DNA of 64,000 bases from Phytophthora colocasiae (lineage: Eukaryota > Oomycota > Peronosporomycetes > Peronosporales > Peronosporaceae): assembly GCA_018806915.1 (NCBI GenBank), contig JAGKQI010000105.1, forward strand, positions 2,480,001 through 2,544,000, written 5' to 3'. Shown piece by piece: positions 26,738 through 37,445 of this stretch (its first letter is position 1; the number at the start of each line of letters is the position of its first letter). Under the pieces are notes generated by a model that worked only from the letters and a program-made list of their open reading frames with translations, did not search any database and was not told where the DNA came from. Position numbers and translations under genes: made by a program.

Positions 26738-26939
26738 TGACCTTCGTTGGGACTAACCCCAACGGGACTTGCTGGAGGCAGGGAGTTTCTTGTAGTGAAC
26801 TATAGCCTCCAGCTCAACCCTGTTTGTATATGTAGTAGATAGTTTAGCTACGATGCAAATGACTGGTCCTAAGCTGTAGTGAAGACTACAGCTGCATGTA
26901 TACGTACATGTACTATCCACTGAACATAACCGGCTCACA
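26738..26939 (-). repeat. 5' LTR of the Copia element
   Basis: 202 bp, TGTGAGCCGG...GAAGGTCA on the minus strand. It is the partner of 20593-22320. AGAGG follows its outer end at 26940. Confidence 0.88.
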
Positions 26940-26944
26940 AGAGG

Positions 26945-27833
26945 CGCAATACAACAAACAAATCTTAGAAGTTCAGCATCACAAACAGCTCTAAAAGCGT
27001 GTTTAGTCAATTGTCTTTCTCTGTGCTGAGGGTTCGACTGGTATGGGCATGGATTGGCAAGTCACTTTAAACCTCGTCGTGCCAATTGAGGGCCCATACA
27101 TGTACATGGGAATTGGGTGGTCGCGAGTAAATGCCCCGCGCAAGAAATGTTTGTAACGCTTGTCAATTTTCAATCATAAGAAAAAAACAGAACTAACATG
27201 TTTTTCTATGAAATAAGCATAACTAGTATACATATACATGCCCTACAACATATATACCATTTGTCTCAACGGCGAAATAACCACCGCCACGCGCAAGTAC
27301 ACCACCTTTGGTAGAGTTCTCAACAGCGTAGATGAAACAGGATATCAGACGGCTATCATTTTAATAGTCTTCAGGGTGATGATCCACCGGTGCAATTTTG
27401 AGGCAGCGTAAATTTTAAGTTCGTCCGTGGCTGCCTCTCTAAGTGATGTCAGATACTCATCGTCTAGTAGGCCGTTCAAATCCTCCAGTGTTGCCATGTA
27501 GTTCGTAAGATCTGACATATACTATATGGATCGTTCATGATCCGGTATGTACCAGTCTGGAGCAGAACATAGAACCAATTATCCCTCGGTGTCACCGTCT
27601 ACGAGGTGTTGATAGGCTGCGTGTCACGCATGAAGTCGGAGCTAAGTGTATCTTTCATGGCTTGTGTAAGTTATCCAAAGTAAAGCCATCCTTTGTGCCC
27701 ACCCCGCATAGCCTGAAGGCTTTTTTCACGCAATCCGGACTACAGATCCGTCCCGAGGGACCCTTGGGTTCCCTGCTTTCGTCTGGAGGCTGGGATTCCG
27801 AAGAGCCGAACTGATGTAGGTATCATACTTAGA
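26945..27833. other. No gene recognised
   Basis: AT-rich sequence with many stops in all frames. I see a few imperfect palindromes (for example around 27087-27104, CCCATACATGTACATGGG) and nothing protein-like. It may be eroded transposon sequence. Confidence 0.5.
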
Positions 27834-28952
27834 TCAATAGCACTCTTCGTAGCTGCGGTTCACGGCAACGTTCGGTGGCTGCAATATGTTGGTCAGGTTG
27901 GATGGAACGAGCACTACGTAAATATTGTAACGCTCAAAGCTGACAGCTTGACATGACATCCATAAGAATCGATCACGTATGGCACATCTCGGTAAAGCTG
28001 TGTATCTGCCTGAGCGCATTTCACCCTCTCTGCATGGGAGAAAAGCAGGTCATCATTCCACATTCCGGTGTGGTAGACGTTCCCAAGGACACCCGAAGGA
28101 CACTTTGGCTTGTTTTTAAGTTTCGAGAACAGTAAGTGATGAGAAAATGTCCTTCTGCAGTGTTGCAAATGTTGCTGTAAATCGCTTGTGACTGGAACCG
28201 CCCTTGCGAAGCAGAACATCGCGAGATCCTCGCGTAGTTATTGTACTCTTGGGTTCCGTCTCAAAGTACCGTGGAACCTGGTCCATTTTGATGATATTCT
28301 TCGGCTGAATACTGTGCTTCGATATCAGGTACTGTATTTGCTTGAACAAATGCACGACAAATAGCAGGTGCGTCAGCCAGCAACGGACGTGAAGTGGTCT
28401 GTCGACGAGAAACCAGGTTTCTGTGAGATTTAAACCGAGCGAGCCAACCTGAGCAAGGCCTCAAAACCGGTCCTGGCATCACCGTTAAGTTGCTGGAAAA
28501 TGTTACGCGCTTGCAGGCGGTTAAATCTTTAGAATAAAATTAGTAGTGTAATGTTAGTAAATCACAACCTTATTCCAATGTTTTTAATTATTGGATAAAA
28601 AAATTGATTTAAAAAATATTTCCTCTATTTAATTGTTGTTGAGTTGTTGCCTTAACCCGTAAACCTTTCGGGTTACGTGCTCCATCCACTCGTACAGCCT
28701 TCGCTCGAGCTCGCTGTGAGCTGGTCGCCTTCCACCGCTAGTGAGACGGTGTACAGTACGCGTCGCAACCTGTGGGTCGCGAAGGACAGCCTTCAGCTTT
28801 TCTCTCTGGCTCCACCACCCTCGTACTGTACTCGAATTAGTGTTATGCTTGATAGCAAGTGCGCGAAAACCGCTTCCAGCAACACCAGGTTCGTATTTGG
28901 CCAGAATGGCCAGTTTCTGAGCGATACTGTTGCTGCGACGAGAGCTTGGCAT
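27834..28952 (-). pseudogene. Pogo-like DDE transposase relic
   Basis: The minus strand carries successive transposase segments in shifting frames. An N-terminal helix-turn-helix lies at 28629-28952 (QKLAILAKYEPG). A CENP-B-type segment (WLARFKSHRNLVSRR) is at about 28400-28450. The first catalytic region is IIKMDQVPRYFETEPK at about 28290. [12 protein letters not shown] at about 27950 holds the second aspartate, and [16 protein letters not shown] at about 27860 is the third-motif region, with N in place of the usual D. At least three frame changes and a gap near 28490-28630 make it dead. No terminal repeats were found. Confidence 0.78.
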
Positions 28953-30035
28953 AGCAGTGAGGAAACGGCTTCTGTGATGAAAGTGAATATAAAAGTAAGA
29001 AAATAGCCGACAGCGTTGTCAGAAATGGTTGGTAGCACGTGGGCTTCGATAGTGTCGTGTCCTTGTATTTGTATAGGTATTGTATTTGTTTGTTTGTTTG
29101 TTTGTTTGTTTTGTTTTAGTAAGTTTTCAAATTATTACGCCTAGACGATAGGGATTTAACCGCATATCCCATAAACGGGCCGCCCGATATGACATTATCA
29201 TACCGTAATTCGGAGGTCAAGCACCAGTTTTTGCAGTTTTGAAACATGTACACAAAGACAGGCGTATCGAGCCAGGCGCAGCAGCGCTCATTGGTGGCAA
29301 AACATTTCTGAGACGGTCTGATAGCTTGATTAGGCTCAATAATGCCTGATTAGGCGCTGACTCAGTCTCTGTGGACATGATCCACTGCTCCAAGAGTTTA
29401 ATTCAGATAAAAAAGCTAGATGGGAACCTCTGGCAGCAACATATAGAATATTAACCCAAATCAACTTTGATAGGTACCGTATACCTTTGACCTGTGTGAG
29501 AAGGCGCTCTGAGAAAACAGCTTTAGTTCAGTGAGATGATCACATATGACTTGGTTATACTAAGTTTGATGGAGAAGGGTTTATATTATCCGACGTTGGA
29601 TAATAATATCTGGTATTCTTGCCACTAAACATGTTCAAGAAGGCTTAAGAAATTTGACAAAACACTAAAAAAAAGATTCGAATCGCACCGCCAGGTAAAA
29701 GGCGGACTACCGCTTGTGTGATTTACAGGTTTTTGTCCACCCCTTAATGCCTCGTTGGCCCACATGACATTGGAGGCACACACGTACGAGTCGCGCTTGC
29801 TCCCGGGAGAACTCACCCGTCACAGCGCATGGCCTTGCTGCGGTTTACAAGGCCGGACCTACGTGGCTGACGGAGTCAGATTTACTATGATGGGTCGTCG
29901 TCCTACAACTTAAACAAACGCGCGCCATCTACGGCACGCCATGTTTTTTTATACTCGAAGATATTTTTCGTATCTAATACAAAAATATGGTTTTGATATC
30001 GTGTCTAAAGCAGATATCTTGGAAAAACATAAACG
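28953..30035. other. No gene recognised; (TTTG)n microsatellite at 29083-29116
   Basis: The stretch holds a TTTG/TGTT tetranucleotide run at 29083-29116, a small hairpin at about 29584-29607 (ATTATCC / GGATAAT) and AT-rich filler. No protein-like frame was recognised. Confidence 0.6.
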
Positions 30036-30730
30036 GTGGGAGAAATTGCCGCACGAGACGAAAGGACAGGGCCCGTGGTGATTATACGGAATTTACGTGC
30101 TGTGTTTGGTGAGGGGCCGTCTGACCAAAAGCGCTTGGTTGTCATGGATCGGGTTTACAAGTCCCTACCACTCAAAATGCAGCTACTGACTATGGGCTAC
30201 TACAGCATCGGGATCGTGCTGGATACATGCCTTGATCTTAGCGCTCAAGTACGCCCTACGAAGGAGCAAAATACGCGCCCAGACGGGATTGAACGTGGAC
30301 CTTTCACGTACGTAGCGTTGAAGTATGTTACCAACATACTAAAGTGGTGGGACAATCCACCAGCGCATCGGTGGCAGTACTGAGCTTTACTCTGTTGTCC
30401 GGCGAGCAAGAAGTGGGAATCAAGGGAAGGCTGCTTGCCCATGGGTTCAGAAGGACTACCAAATGTACATGGGAGATGTTGATGTGCTGCATCTTCAAAT
30501 ACTGTGTATGTCTGTTTTTTTTTTTATGACTTACCGTGTATTATACATGCTACAGATACTCTCTTCAGCTAGCACTTCGATTACATAAAGACTACAAAAG
30601 CCTCTTTCTTGTCTTCGTTGATCTCGCGATTGTGAACGCATTTATTGTCGTCATTCGTGCGCACAGGGCAGCTAACAAGACAAAGACGGCCACATTGCCT
30701 TCATGAAGCAGCTTCACCTCGAATTGCGCT
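30036..30730 (+). pseudogene. PiggyBac-type transposase relic, 5' piece
   Basis: The frame begins in the catalytic core (TGPVVIIRNLRAVFG) and continues through VVMDRVYKSLPLKMQLL, where the D matches the PiggyBac motif VVxDRFY. After about 30380 it resumes in other frames: a CP..QKDYQMYMGDVDV segment near 30440-30495, then RYSLQLALRLHKDYKSLFL near 30556-30610. A possible intron (GTATGT...CTACAG, about 30505-30555) separates the last two. The N-terminal third is missing. The Gypsy element interrupts the gene downstream; the C-terminal piece is at 36525-37004. Confidence 0.75.
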
Positions 30731-30743
30731 AGACCACAGTATC

Positions 30744-30866
30744 TGTAACGGGGCGGTGCTCCTTGATTGTGGTAAATGTAACTCTATCTATCAATCTGTG
30801 TGGCGCCCGGGTCGGGCGCCGTGAACCAACACGTGGTGCACGGCGACCGTGTGACAGACCGTCACA
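30744..30866 (-). repeat. 3' LTR of the Gypsy element
   Basis: 123 bp, TG...CA. It lacks about 30 bp present in the other LTR around its GGTCGCCGTG palindrome. Confidence 0.88.
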
Positions 30867-30924
30867 CCACCCCCCACCTTAGAAAGAAGCCTGAAAAGCT
30901 TCTCAATCTTCAAATTGCTTCACG

Positions 30925-31482
30925 ATGGATACCACAAGCCACACCTACGCACAGACTCACCGAGAGTGGCCGCTGCACGACTGCAGTGGCTTTGAGGCTC
31001 CGCTGAGTCCCGACGAGATGCGAGAGTTGTTCCGACGCTGGCGTTCGACGCGGGGCAAGCCCGTCACCGCGACGCTCGCGGTGACTCAGCGCTCGCTTGA
31101 TGCCGCGTGGACGGCCTTCGTCCGACGCTGGAACGCAGAGGGTGCGCGACGTTTCATAGCGACGATAGAAGGCCGCGAGGAGACTCATCGGCGCCACGCG
31201 CTGGGAGAGCTGGCGGCGCGCGTGTGCTCGCTGTCCTGGGACGAGGATCGTCCTTGCTGTTACGTCCATCACCTTGAAGGCTGCGCCGGCTATCACCGCT
31301 TTGGAACGCCGCGACCGGGCGACGCTGACTGGGCGCAAATCGTGAAAGAGTATCCAAAGACTGAGGAAGAGAAGCAGTGGATCGAGCTTTATCGCCGGTC
31401 GCTGTACGAGGCTAGGCGCGGTTCGCTACCGCGCCCGGAGGATAATCCTGCGCCAACAGAGCCGACTCGTACGCCTCAATGA
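30925..31482 (+). CDS. Antisense accessory ORF in the Gypsy element, unknown function
   Basis: A complete ATG-to-TGA frame of 185 residues lies between the pol 3' end and the 3' LTR, on the strand opposite to gag-pol. Its end overlaps the chromodomain frame by about 70 bp. The protein is rich in R, E and W, with a helical N-terminal half (LSPDEMRELFRRWRSTRG; TQRSLDAAWTAFVRRWNAEG) and a Cys/His cluster RPCCYVHHLEGCAGYHRFG that could bind metal. I recognise no family. Composition looks protein-like, and it is intact while every sense frame of the element is broken. Some plant Ty3/Gypsy lineages (Grande, RIRE2) are known to carry antisense ORFs near the 3' LTR; any equivalence is inference. A chance ORF in GC-rich DNA is the alternative. 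Confidence 0.5.
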   Translation: MDTTSHTYAQTHREWPLHDCSGFEAPLSPDEMRELFRRWRSTRGKPVTATLAVTQRSLDAAWTAFVRRWNAEGARRFIATIEGREETHRRHALGELAARVCSLSWDEDRPCCYVHHLEGCAGYHRFGTPRPGDADWAQIVKEYPKTEEEKQWIELYRRSLYEARRGSLPRPEDNPAPTEPTRTPQ

Positions 31483-33811
31483 GCCCTGGAACGTCTTCGA
31501 GGAGGGTGGAGCGAGGCTCCCAGCTGTCGTCCAGCGGACCTATCCACCGTACCAGGTACCGGCGAAAGCTCGGGATATCCCCGTCGCAGTGACGAGCGCT
31601 GCGACCACTGGTCGAGTCATCGTGGTCAAGAATGGCCTCCACGATGTGACGAACGTCACCATCATGATCAACAAGGGGGGGCCAGACCGTCGCGAAGGAA
31701 CCGAGCGCGAGTGGGCGATGGAACGTCGCCTGGAGCGCCTGGAGCATCGCGTTGACCAGCTGGTGGGTACCGGATTATCGCTTGGAAGCGACGCTGGGTG
31801 GTAGCGACGAAGTCGACCGACGTAAAATGTAGGGTGTAGCTTGATTGTAGGCGGTAGCTGTAGCCGATAAGCATCTCCAATGACTTTCGACACCTTGAAC
31901 GGTCCAATGAATCGCGGCGCGAGCTTACTCGCGCCCAAGTTCGTGACGAGCGTTGGGGAAATCTCATTGGTAGATAATAGGACTTAGTCTCCAACGTGGA
32001 ATGTTTCCACGTTACGGCGCCCGCTGCGGTCGGCATTCTCCTTCTGGCGATCAACGGCTGCAGCAATCGCATCGCGGACGTAGCGGACAATTGACTCGCG
32101 CTGTTGCACGAACTCATGGACAGCCGCAGCGCCGCGTTGGGCGCAAAGTTTGCTGGCGGGGGCTCAGTAGGCGCGACTGGATCAGGGGCAGCATGAAGAT
32201 CGGCTGCGCGACGTGGACGCGGGTTGGTTAGCGTCCGACTGGTCCAAGCGGCAACGTCCCGTGGAGAAGCACTCGCCGCTCCCGCGGCGGCCCGTGTAAG
32301 AGGACGTTGGCTTGGGATCCGCGTGGAAGACCTCGTGCTCACCGCGTTCACATTCGGGTCAGCGGCCATCTCGTGCGTCGCGACGGATGCACCACCAGTG
32401 GGGGTGGCAGTTGCAGCGTCGTGATTCTCTGACAGTTGAACTGGAAGGGGGCGCTCCAGCCCAAGGAGCGCCGGAACGCGCGGATGACGGCCGAAATTAC
32501 GAAGAACGTCGTCAAGCCAGTTGACGCGTGCACGGTATTATTGATGGCGAACTCCACCATCGGCAGGAAAGAGCTCCATGACTTGAACGACGTGGCAAAG
32601 CTGCGTAGTACATCTTCGACGACTCGGTTAGCGCGCTCGGTTTGGCCGTCCGTCTCTGGATGCGACGCGGTGGACATACTCAGCCGCGTCCCCAACAGCT
32701 TGAAGAGCTCCCCCCAGAAGGCGGACGTGAATCGAGGGTCCCTGTCCGACACAATCGAGGACGGAAGACCGTGGTGGCGATACACCACGTCGACGAAGAG
32801 CGCAGCAGACTGTTGCGCAGTGATCGAGGCTGCTACCGGATTGAGATGAACCATCTTACTGAAGCGGTCGACGAAGACCAGAATGCCTGTACGACCTCGA
32901 GTATCTCGAGGTAGACCGAAGACGAAATCCATGCTCACAGACGACCACGCATCAGTGGCGACTGGGAGCGGTCGGAGCGGGGCCTGCTTTGACGGAGCCG
33001 GTTTCACGCGCTGACACGCTTCACATGAGCGCACCCACTTCCTCACCCACTTGTACATGTGTGGCCAATAAAAGTCGCGAGAGAGAGATGCAAAGGTCTT
33101 CTCGCGACCGAGGTGGCCGCCACTTGGGGTGTCATGGAACTCGTGGATCAACCAAGCTCGGAGGTCGTCGTCAAGCGGGACGACGACGCGGGGGCAATCT
33201 TCTTGGTAGACGCGGTAAGTCAGCAGCGCGCCTTCAAGTGAATAGCGGCCGACACGAGCGCGTGCTCGTGAGGACAGCTTGCGCTCGGCTGATCCACTGG
33301 GGTTGCGCAGGAAGTCGATCAGCTCGGAACAGGACGCGTCATCTTTATACGCGTCGACGATCAGGTCACGTAGCGGTGTGGTCGCTGTGATTTCAACGGC
33401 AGCGACGCTTCCGGCGATACAGACGGCACAGTCGTCATCATCCTCGTCGCCAACTGCGTGGCGACCGCGCTGCACGTAATCCGGCCGGCGTGAAAGCGCG
33501 TCGGCGAGGATGTTGGACTTGCCCGGTTTGTAATGCACGACGAAATTGTACTCGGAAAAGAGCGATAACCAGCGTGCCATGCGCTGGGACAAATGGGGAC
33601 TCTTCGTCGCTGTCCTCAGCGACGCGTGATCTGTGTAGATTGCGAAGGACTTCTCGCCTAGGAGATACACACGGAACTTGATGAGTGCGTAGCGCATGGC
33701 AAGCGGCCCTTTATCATGGACCGGATAATTCCGTTCCGCCTGCTTCAGTTGGCGCGACTGGTAACTCACCACTCGCTCGCGGCCCTCGTCGTCCAACTGC
33801 ACAAGGCACAA
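31412..33811 (-). pseudogene. Gypsy pol, 3' half: RNase H, integrase, chromodomain
   Basis: One long frame (32348-33811) holds RNase H (YTDHASLRT, ALSRRPDY), the H2C2 integrase zinc finger (HEFHDTPSGGHLGREKT ... CEACQRVKPAP) and the integrase core with its acidic triad in MDFVFGLP, SDRDPRF and TDGQTERANR. The frame breaks after NNTVHASTGLT (near 32500). The SH3-like tail [15 protein letters not shown] resumes at 31540-31938. A chromodomain ([11 protein letters not shown] ... [22 protein letters not shown]) lies at about 31440-31680. Chromodomains in this group direct insertion toward chromatin marks. Non-functional as it stands. Confidence 0.88.
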
Positions 33812-35814
33812 CCGATCGCGAAGTCACTCGCGTCGCATACAACGCGGAACGGCTTGGAGTGATCTGGAAGCATCAAGACGGGCGCGGTTGACAAACTCGT
33901 CTTCACCGCGTCGAAGGCTGATTGGTGCTCGGGGCGCCATGACCACATGGCGTCTGCCTTCAGGAGCTGAGACAGCGGTTGGATGGTCAGCGCGAAGTTC
34001 TTCGAGTAATGGTGAAGATACGTCGCGAGCCCCAGCCACTGCCGGAGCTGCTTCTGATCCTGAGGCACGGGCCAAGCGCAGATGGCTTCAATCTTCTCGG
34101 GTTCAGCACGGACACCTTCCTTGCTGACGTAGCTCCCGAGCACTGGGATCTCGGGAGCGCAGAAAATACACTTCTTCAAGTTGGCGTACAGCTTGTTCTC
34201 TCGCATCACTTCGAACACCTGCCGCAGGTGTTGGAGATGCACCTCGACGTCCTTCAAGCCTCGTTCAGCACGGCTGTGGATGAAAATGTCATCGAAGTAG
34301 CTGGGCGCGAAGTCTCGGTACGGGCGGAGCAAGTTCGACACCATGCGGTTGAAGGTAGCAGGAGCATTCTTTAGCCCCTGTGGCATCGCAAGCCATTCCC
34401 AAAGCATTCCACTGGGCGTGCTGACTGCAGTCAGCGGTACGTCATCCTCCCGCATCAAGATCTGATAGAAGCCGTCCATCAGATCAATCACACTGTATTT
34501 GGTGCTGCCCGACATGGTGTCGAGCACCATGTCTTTCCTCGGGATCGGCGTCTGCGCCGGTATAGTGGCATCGTTGAGCTTATTGAAGACGTGGACGATC
34601 CGCCATCCACCGGTTGCTTTCTTCACGCAGAATGTCGGACTGGAGTGCGGGGACAAACCCTCAGGGACGTGGCCGGCTTGTCGGCGACCCTCGAAGAAGG
34701 CGTCGATTGCTTTGACTTGATCACGGGGAAGCGGCCACTGCCTCGTCACGCAGTACTTCGCACCAGGCACGAGATCGATCTCGTGTCGAACTCCGCGGTC
34801 TGGTGGAAGGGCGGCTGGCACCTTATCAGGGAAGATGTCGATGAACTCGCGAACCAGTAGGGCGACTGGGTTGCCGGCGGCTTCGAGTGCCGGCAACGAC
34901 TGAGCCAAGTAGCGAGCCTCGCGGGCGGACTTAGGCTCAGCGCCTTTCGGGCGTTCCCGGGTATTGGACGCTGGATCACCAGCATCTGCATCGACAGACG
35001 CGGTCGTCGTGGTGTTGTCTGCGACGATCATGCAAACCTGTTCGATCTCACCATGTTTCAAGTCGCGGAGAAAGTGTTTCCAAGACAGGCCAGGCAACTT
35101 AGTGATCTCAGAGGCATCGCACGGCGGGCGTGCGACCTCGACGTTGCGCATTTGCGGGATCGATGCCGCGCCATCCCTCATCAGAACGGAGATAACCTCG
35201 GAGTCAGACGCGTCTGACTCATTTGGAGGAGGGCGGGTTCGCCGGGCTGGCGGCGACCACGGCGACGGACTGGCCGGATGAACTCTTCCGTAGCAGGCAG
35301 TGGGAGACCACGCTTGACCAAGTCTGCTGTACTGGTTGTCGCCGTTTTTTTGGGTCGGCGACCATATCATCCGCCTCGTCGGCAATAACGTGTGCCAATA
35401 CCGGAGCAGGGGCGCGGCACACAGCTGCGCGATGTCCGAGTTTGCGACAGCGAAAGCATCGAAAAGGGCGTGAACCGCGGCCAGAAACCGGAGCCGGGCG
35501 AGTAGATGTCGTCGGCGAGTTGTCACGCCGATGACCACGGTAATCCTGGATGGCGTCAATCTCCATCGGTTCGGGCTCCGTGGAGGCCTGACGAGAGCGA
35601 ACGCCTCAGAGGCGGACACGCTGTAGTCCTCGCGCAGCGCCGTCTCTAACGCTTCCTCCAGCGAGCCGGGCGTCTTCCGAGTCAAATAGAAGCGCTGGTA
35701 ACCAGCGTTCATGCCAGAGATAAAGACATGGACTTGAGTCGCCATGTCCACCGGATTTGTCGTGATGCATGATACCAAATGACGAGCCCGTTGGATGTAC
35801 TCGAGCATGGACAT
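33766..35814 (-). pseudogene. Gypsy pol, 5' half: late gag, protease region, reverse transcriptase
   Basis: The 682-codon frame begins with the end of the Gag core (YIQRARHLVSCITTNPVDMATQ), runs out of register through the knuckle/protease region, and from about 34900 encodes a Ty3-type reverse transcriptase with MPQGLKNAPATFNRM and the catalytic YFDD motif (about 34275-34295; FDD replaces the commoner VDD/LDD form). A tether and the RNase H start follow (FRVVCDASDFAIG), then a frameshift at about 33790. The in-frame knuckle CFRCRKLGHRAAVC is at about 35430-35475 in a different frame. Confidence 0.85.
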
Positions 35815-36330
35815 CCGTCCCTGCTTCAGCGAGAGGAACGCCGAGCGTTGAACACGCTCGTCTTGAGGGGGCTCGAAGGCCAGGCCAGTGACCCCATCGT
35901 CGTAAAGCAGGAGGGGTCAACTACAAGCTTGCCGAGCGCCCACTCCTTGGCCTTCCCCGTTAACTTGGACAAAAGGAACCGGGTACGAGCGAACTCGGTA
36001 GACAGCTGCCGAGCTTCGATCGCGATGTCGATCTCACAGAACCAGCGGTTCAGCTGGAGGCGAGCCGCGCCATCGCCACTGTAGCAAGAGACATCGAGTT
36101 TCACGATGTCAGTCTTGTTCTTGGTCGGCGAGCTCACGCGCCATGAACTCGTGAGCAGCCGGTCGTTGATCTTCTTCCGTTTCGGCAGTCAGCAAGGTCT
36201 TGATGACTCCTTCTCCGGACACCGCGGCAAGGCGGTGTAGCGCCTCCCACTCGAAGACGGACAAGTGGGGGATGTTGGCATGCTCGAGGGCGGCACCAGC
36301 CCCTTCGGTGAAATAGGAAGCGTCGTTCAT
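35219..36330 (-). pseudogene. Gypsy gag remnant
   Basis: The ATG at 36330 (MNDASYFTEGAGAA) is 34 bp inside the 5' LTR and is the probable Gag start. Its frame ends at 36109. The Gag core continues in a second frame (35826-36137: VKLDVSCYSGDGAARLQLNRWFC...), a third (from 35814), and a CCHC knuckle frame (35219-35566). Three frame changes disable it. Confidence 0.75.
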
Positions 36331-36363
36331 GGTCGTGTGGACGGACTGCGAAGTGCTACCAGA

Positions 36364-36515
36364 TGTAGCGGGGCGGTGCTCCTTGTTTGTGGTAAATGTA
36401 ACTCTATCTATTCAATATGTGTGGCGCCCGGGTCGGGCGCCGTGAACCAACAAAACACAAGCTAATCTAATTGGTCGCCGTGCACCACGGCGACCGTGTG
36501 ACAGAAGCCGTCACA
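36364..36515 (-). repeat. 5' LTR of the Gypsy element
   Basis: 152 bp, TG...CA. It includes a near-perfect palindrome GGTCGCCGTGCACCACGGCG at 36472-36491 that the 3' LTR lacks. The rest aligns closely to 30744-30866. Confidence 0.88.
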
Positions 36516-36524
36516 GTATCCGAC

Positions 36525-37004
36525 TGTCCTGAATTGCAGCGGACATGTGACCAGAATGTTACTCCACCAAACGCTTCGAGCTCGAGGTAACGCAGAACAT
36601 ATGCCCGTCCAAACCAATGATACAAGTAAGGGAAATACCGATGACAGTCGCAAACGCCGCCAAAGGGCATGTAAAGTGTGTCCGCTACTGAAGGGAAAAG
36701 TGACGGGGAGAGACATGCATTTACAGGCACGTGCGCTCTAATGACGACCGACAAGAAGAACAGAGAAGCTAAGACGTCGCACGTGTACCTCTACAACAAA
36801 ATCCAGCACACATATGATGAGGAGCCATGTACATGCTTTGAGATCTGGCACAAGTGCTGGCGGAACGGTACACTGAAGTCCAGTCGCGGCAAGCGCAAAA
36901 TTCGTGTGCGAGTAGCGGAGGATGAGGTGTGTGCTGATGAGGAAGAAGACAAGTCTGAGGGTGAGGGATCGCCACGTCCACTACAGAGAACACATCGTCG
37001 TTGA
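36525..37004 (+). pseudogene. PiggyBac-type transposase relic, 3' piece (C-terminal cysteine domain)
   Basis: Continuation of 30036-30730 beyond the Gypsy insertion. It encodes the C-terminal zinc-binding region: KRRQRACKVCPLLKGK (36650-36705), then after a frame change YLYNKIQHTYDEEPCTCFEIWHKCWRNGT (36790-36870) and an acidic tail. PiggyBac proteins end in such a Cys-rich domain. The same domain recurs at 61262-61720. Confidence 0.75.
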
Positions 37005-37445
37005 TTGGTCCATGCCGCAATCAATGATTGTTGGACCCTCTGCATTTTTGTATGAATCTCAGTATGTACCTTGATTTGCTGATTAAATATCGAGACAAAT
37101 GGCAAATCCAGATATGTTTCTGCTTTGTGTAGTTATCCGTCAGGTTTTTGGGGATTGAGGACATTATAAATGTATTATCATGTCTGCATCATCGTAGACA
37201 TGAAAGTCTGACCGATAATTGATAAGAAAGTATGCTATGTCCAGGGGTAGGAGAGTGACATGTTCGCGATTGAGTACTGCAATAGCAAAGAAATGGCGGG
37301 AGACATCTTCACAAACTCACAGCTATTTTTCCTAAAACAACGGTAATCTATCTGTAAATCACAAATAATTAAAAATAGAACAAAACTACTTTGAAAGTCA
37401 AAACTCCATACCGTTTTATAAAATATTTGCGAAATACATCCGCCG

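Larger units (their letters stand above)
20544..26939 (-). mobile_element. Copia (Ty1-type) LTR retrotransposon, degenerate, flanked by TSD AGAGG
   Basis: The element runs on the minus strand: 5' LTR at 26738-26939, gag, integrase, reverse transcriptase, RNase H, then 3' LTR at 20593-22320. The gag-integrase-RT-RH order defines Copia. A purine tract (minus-strand AAGTGGGAG) abuts the 3' LTR; no canonical primer-binding site was recognised. The direct repeat AGAGG occurs at 20539-20543 and 26940-26944. The left repeat lies 49 bp outside the LTR, so the inserted DNA includes an extra segment 20544-20592. All reading frames are broken, and the zinc knuckle and protease appear deleted. Extends 6.4 kb including a nested 1.5 kb element. 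Confidence 0.88.
30744..36515 (-). mobile_element. Gypsy (Ty3-type) chromodomain LTR retrotransposon, TSD GTATC
   Basis: 5772 bp on the minus strand. 5' LTR 36364-36515, gag, protease region, RT, RNase H, integrase, chromodomain, 3' LTR 30744-30866. The direct repeat GTATC flanks it exactly (30739-30743 and 36516-36520). A purine tract (minus-strand AAGGTGGGGGGTGG) abuts the 3' LTR. A possible primer-binding site TGGTAGCACTTCG begins about two bases inside the 5' LTR. Order RT before integrase defines Ty3/Gypsy. It lies inside a PiggyBac transposase relic. Several frameshifts disable gag-pol. It also carries an ORF on the opposite strand. Confidence 0.92.

Noticed and set aside
29670..29770. 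tRNA-like B box (GATTCGAATC) with a T-run on the minus strand
   Set aside because: No acceptor stem fits between the box and the T-run, and no cloverleaf can be drawn; at best a decayed SINE-like trace.
31668..32369. 233-codon minus frame in the Gypsy element
   Set aside because: It is a shifted frame over integrase C-terminal sequence; composition (Ala/Arg/Pro) is that of a shadow.
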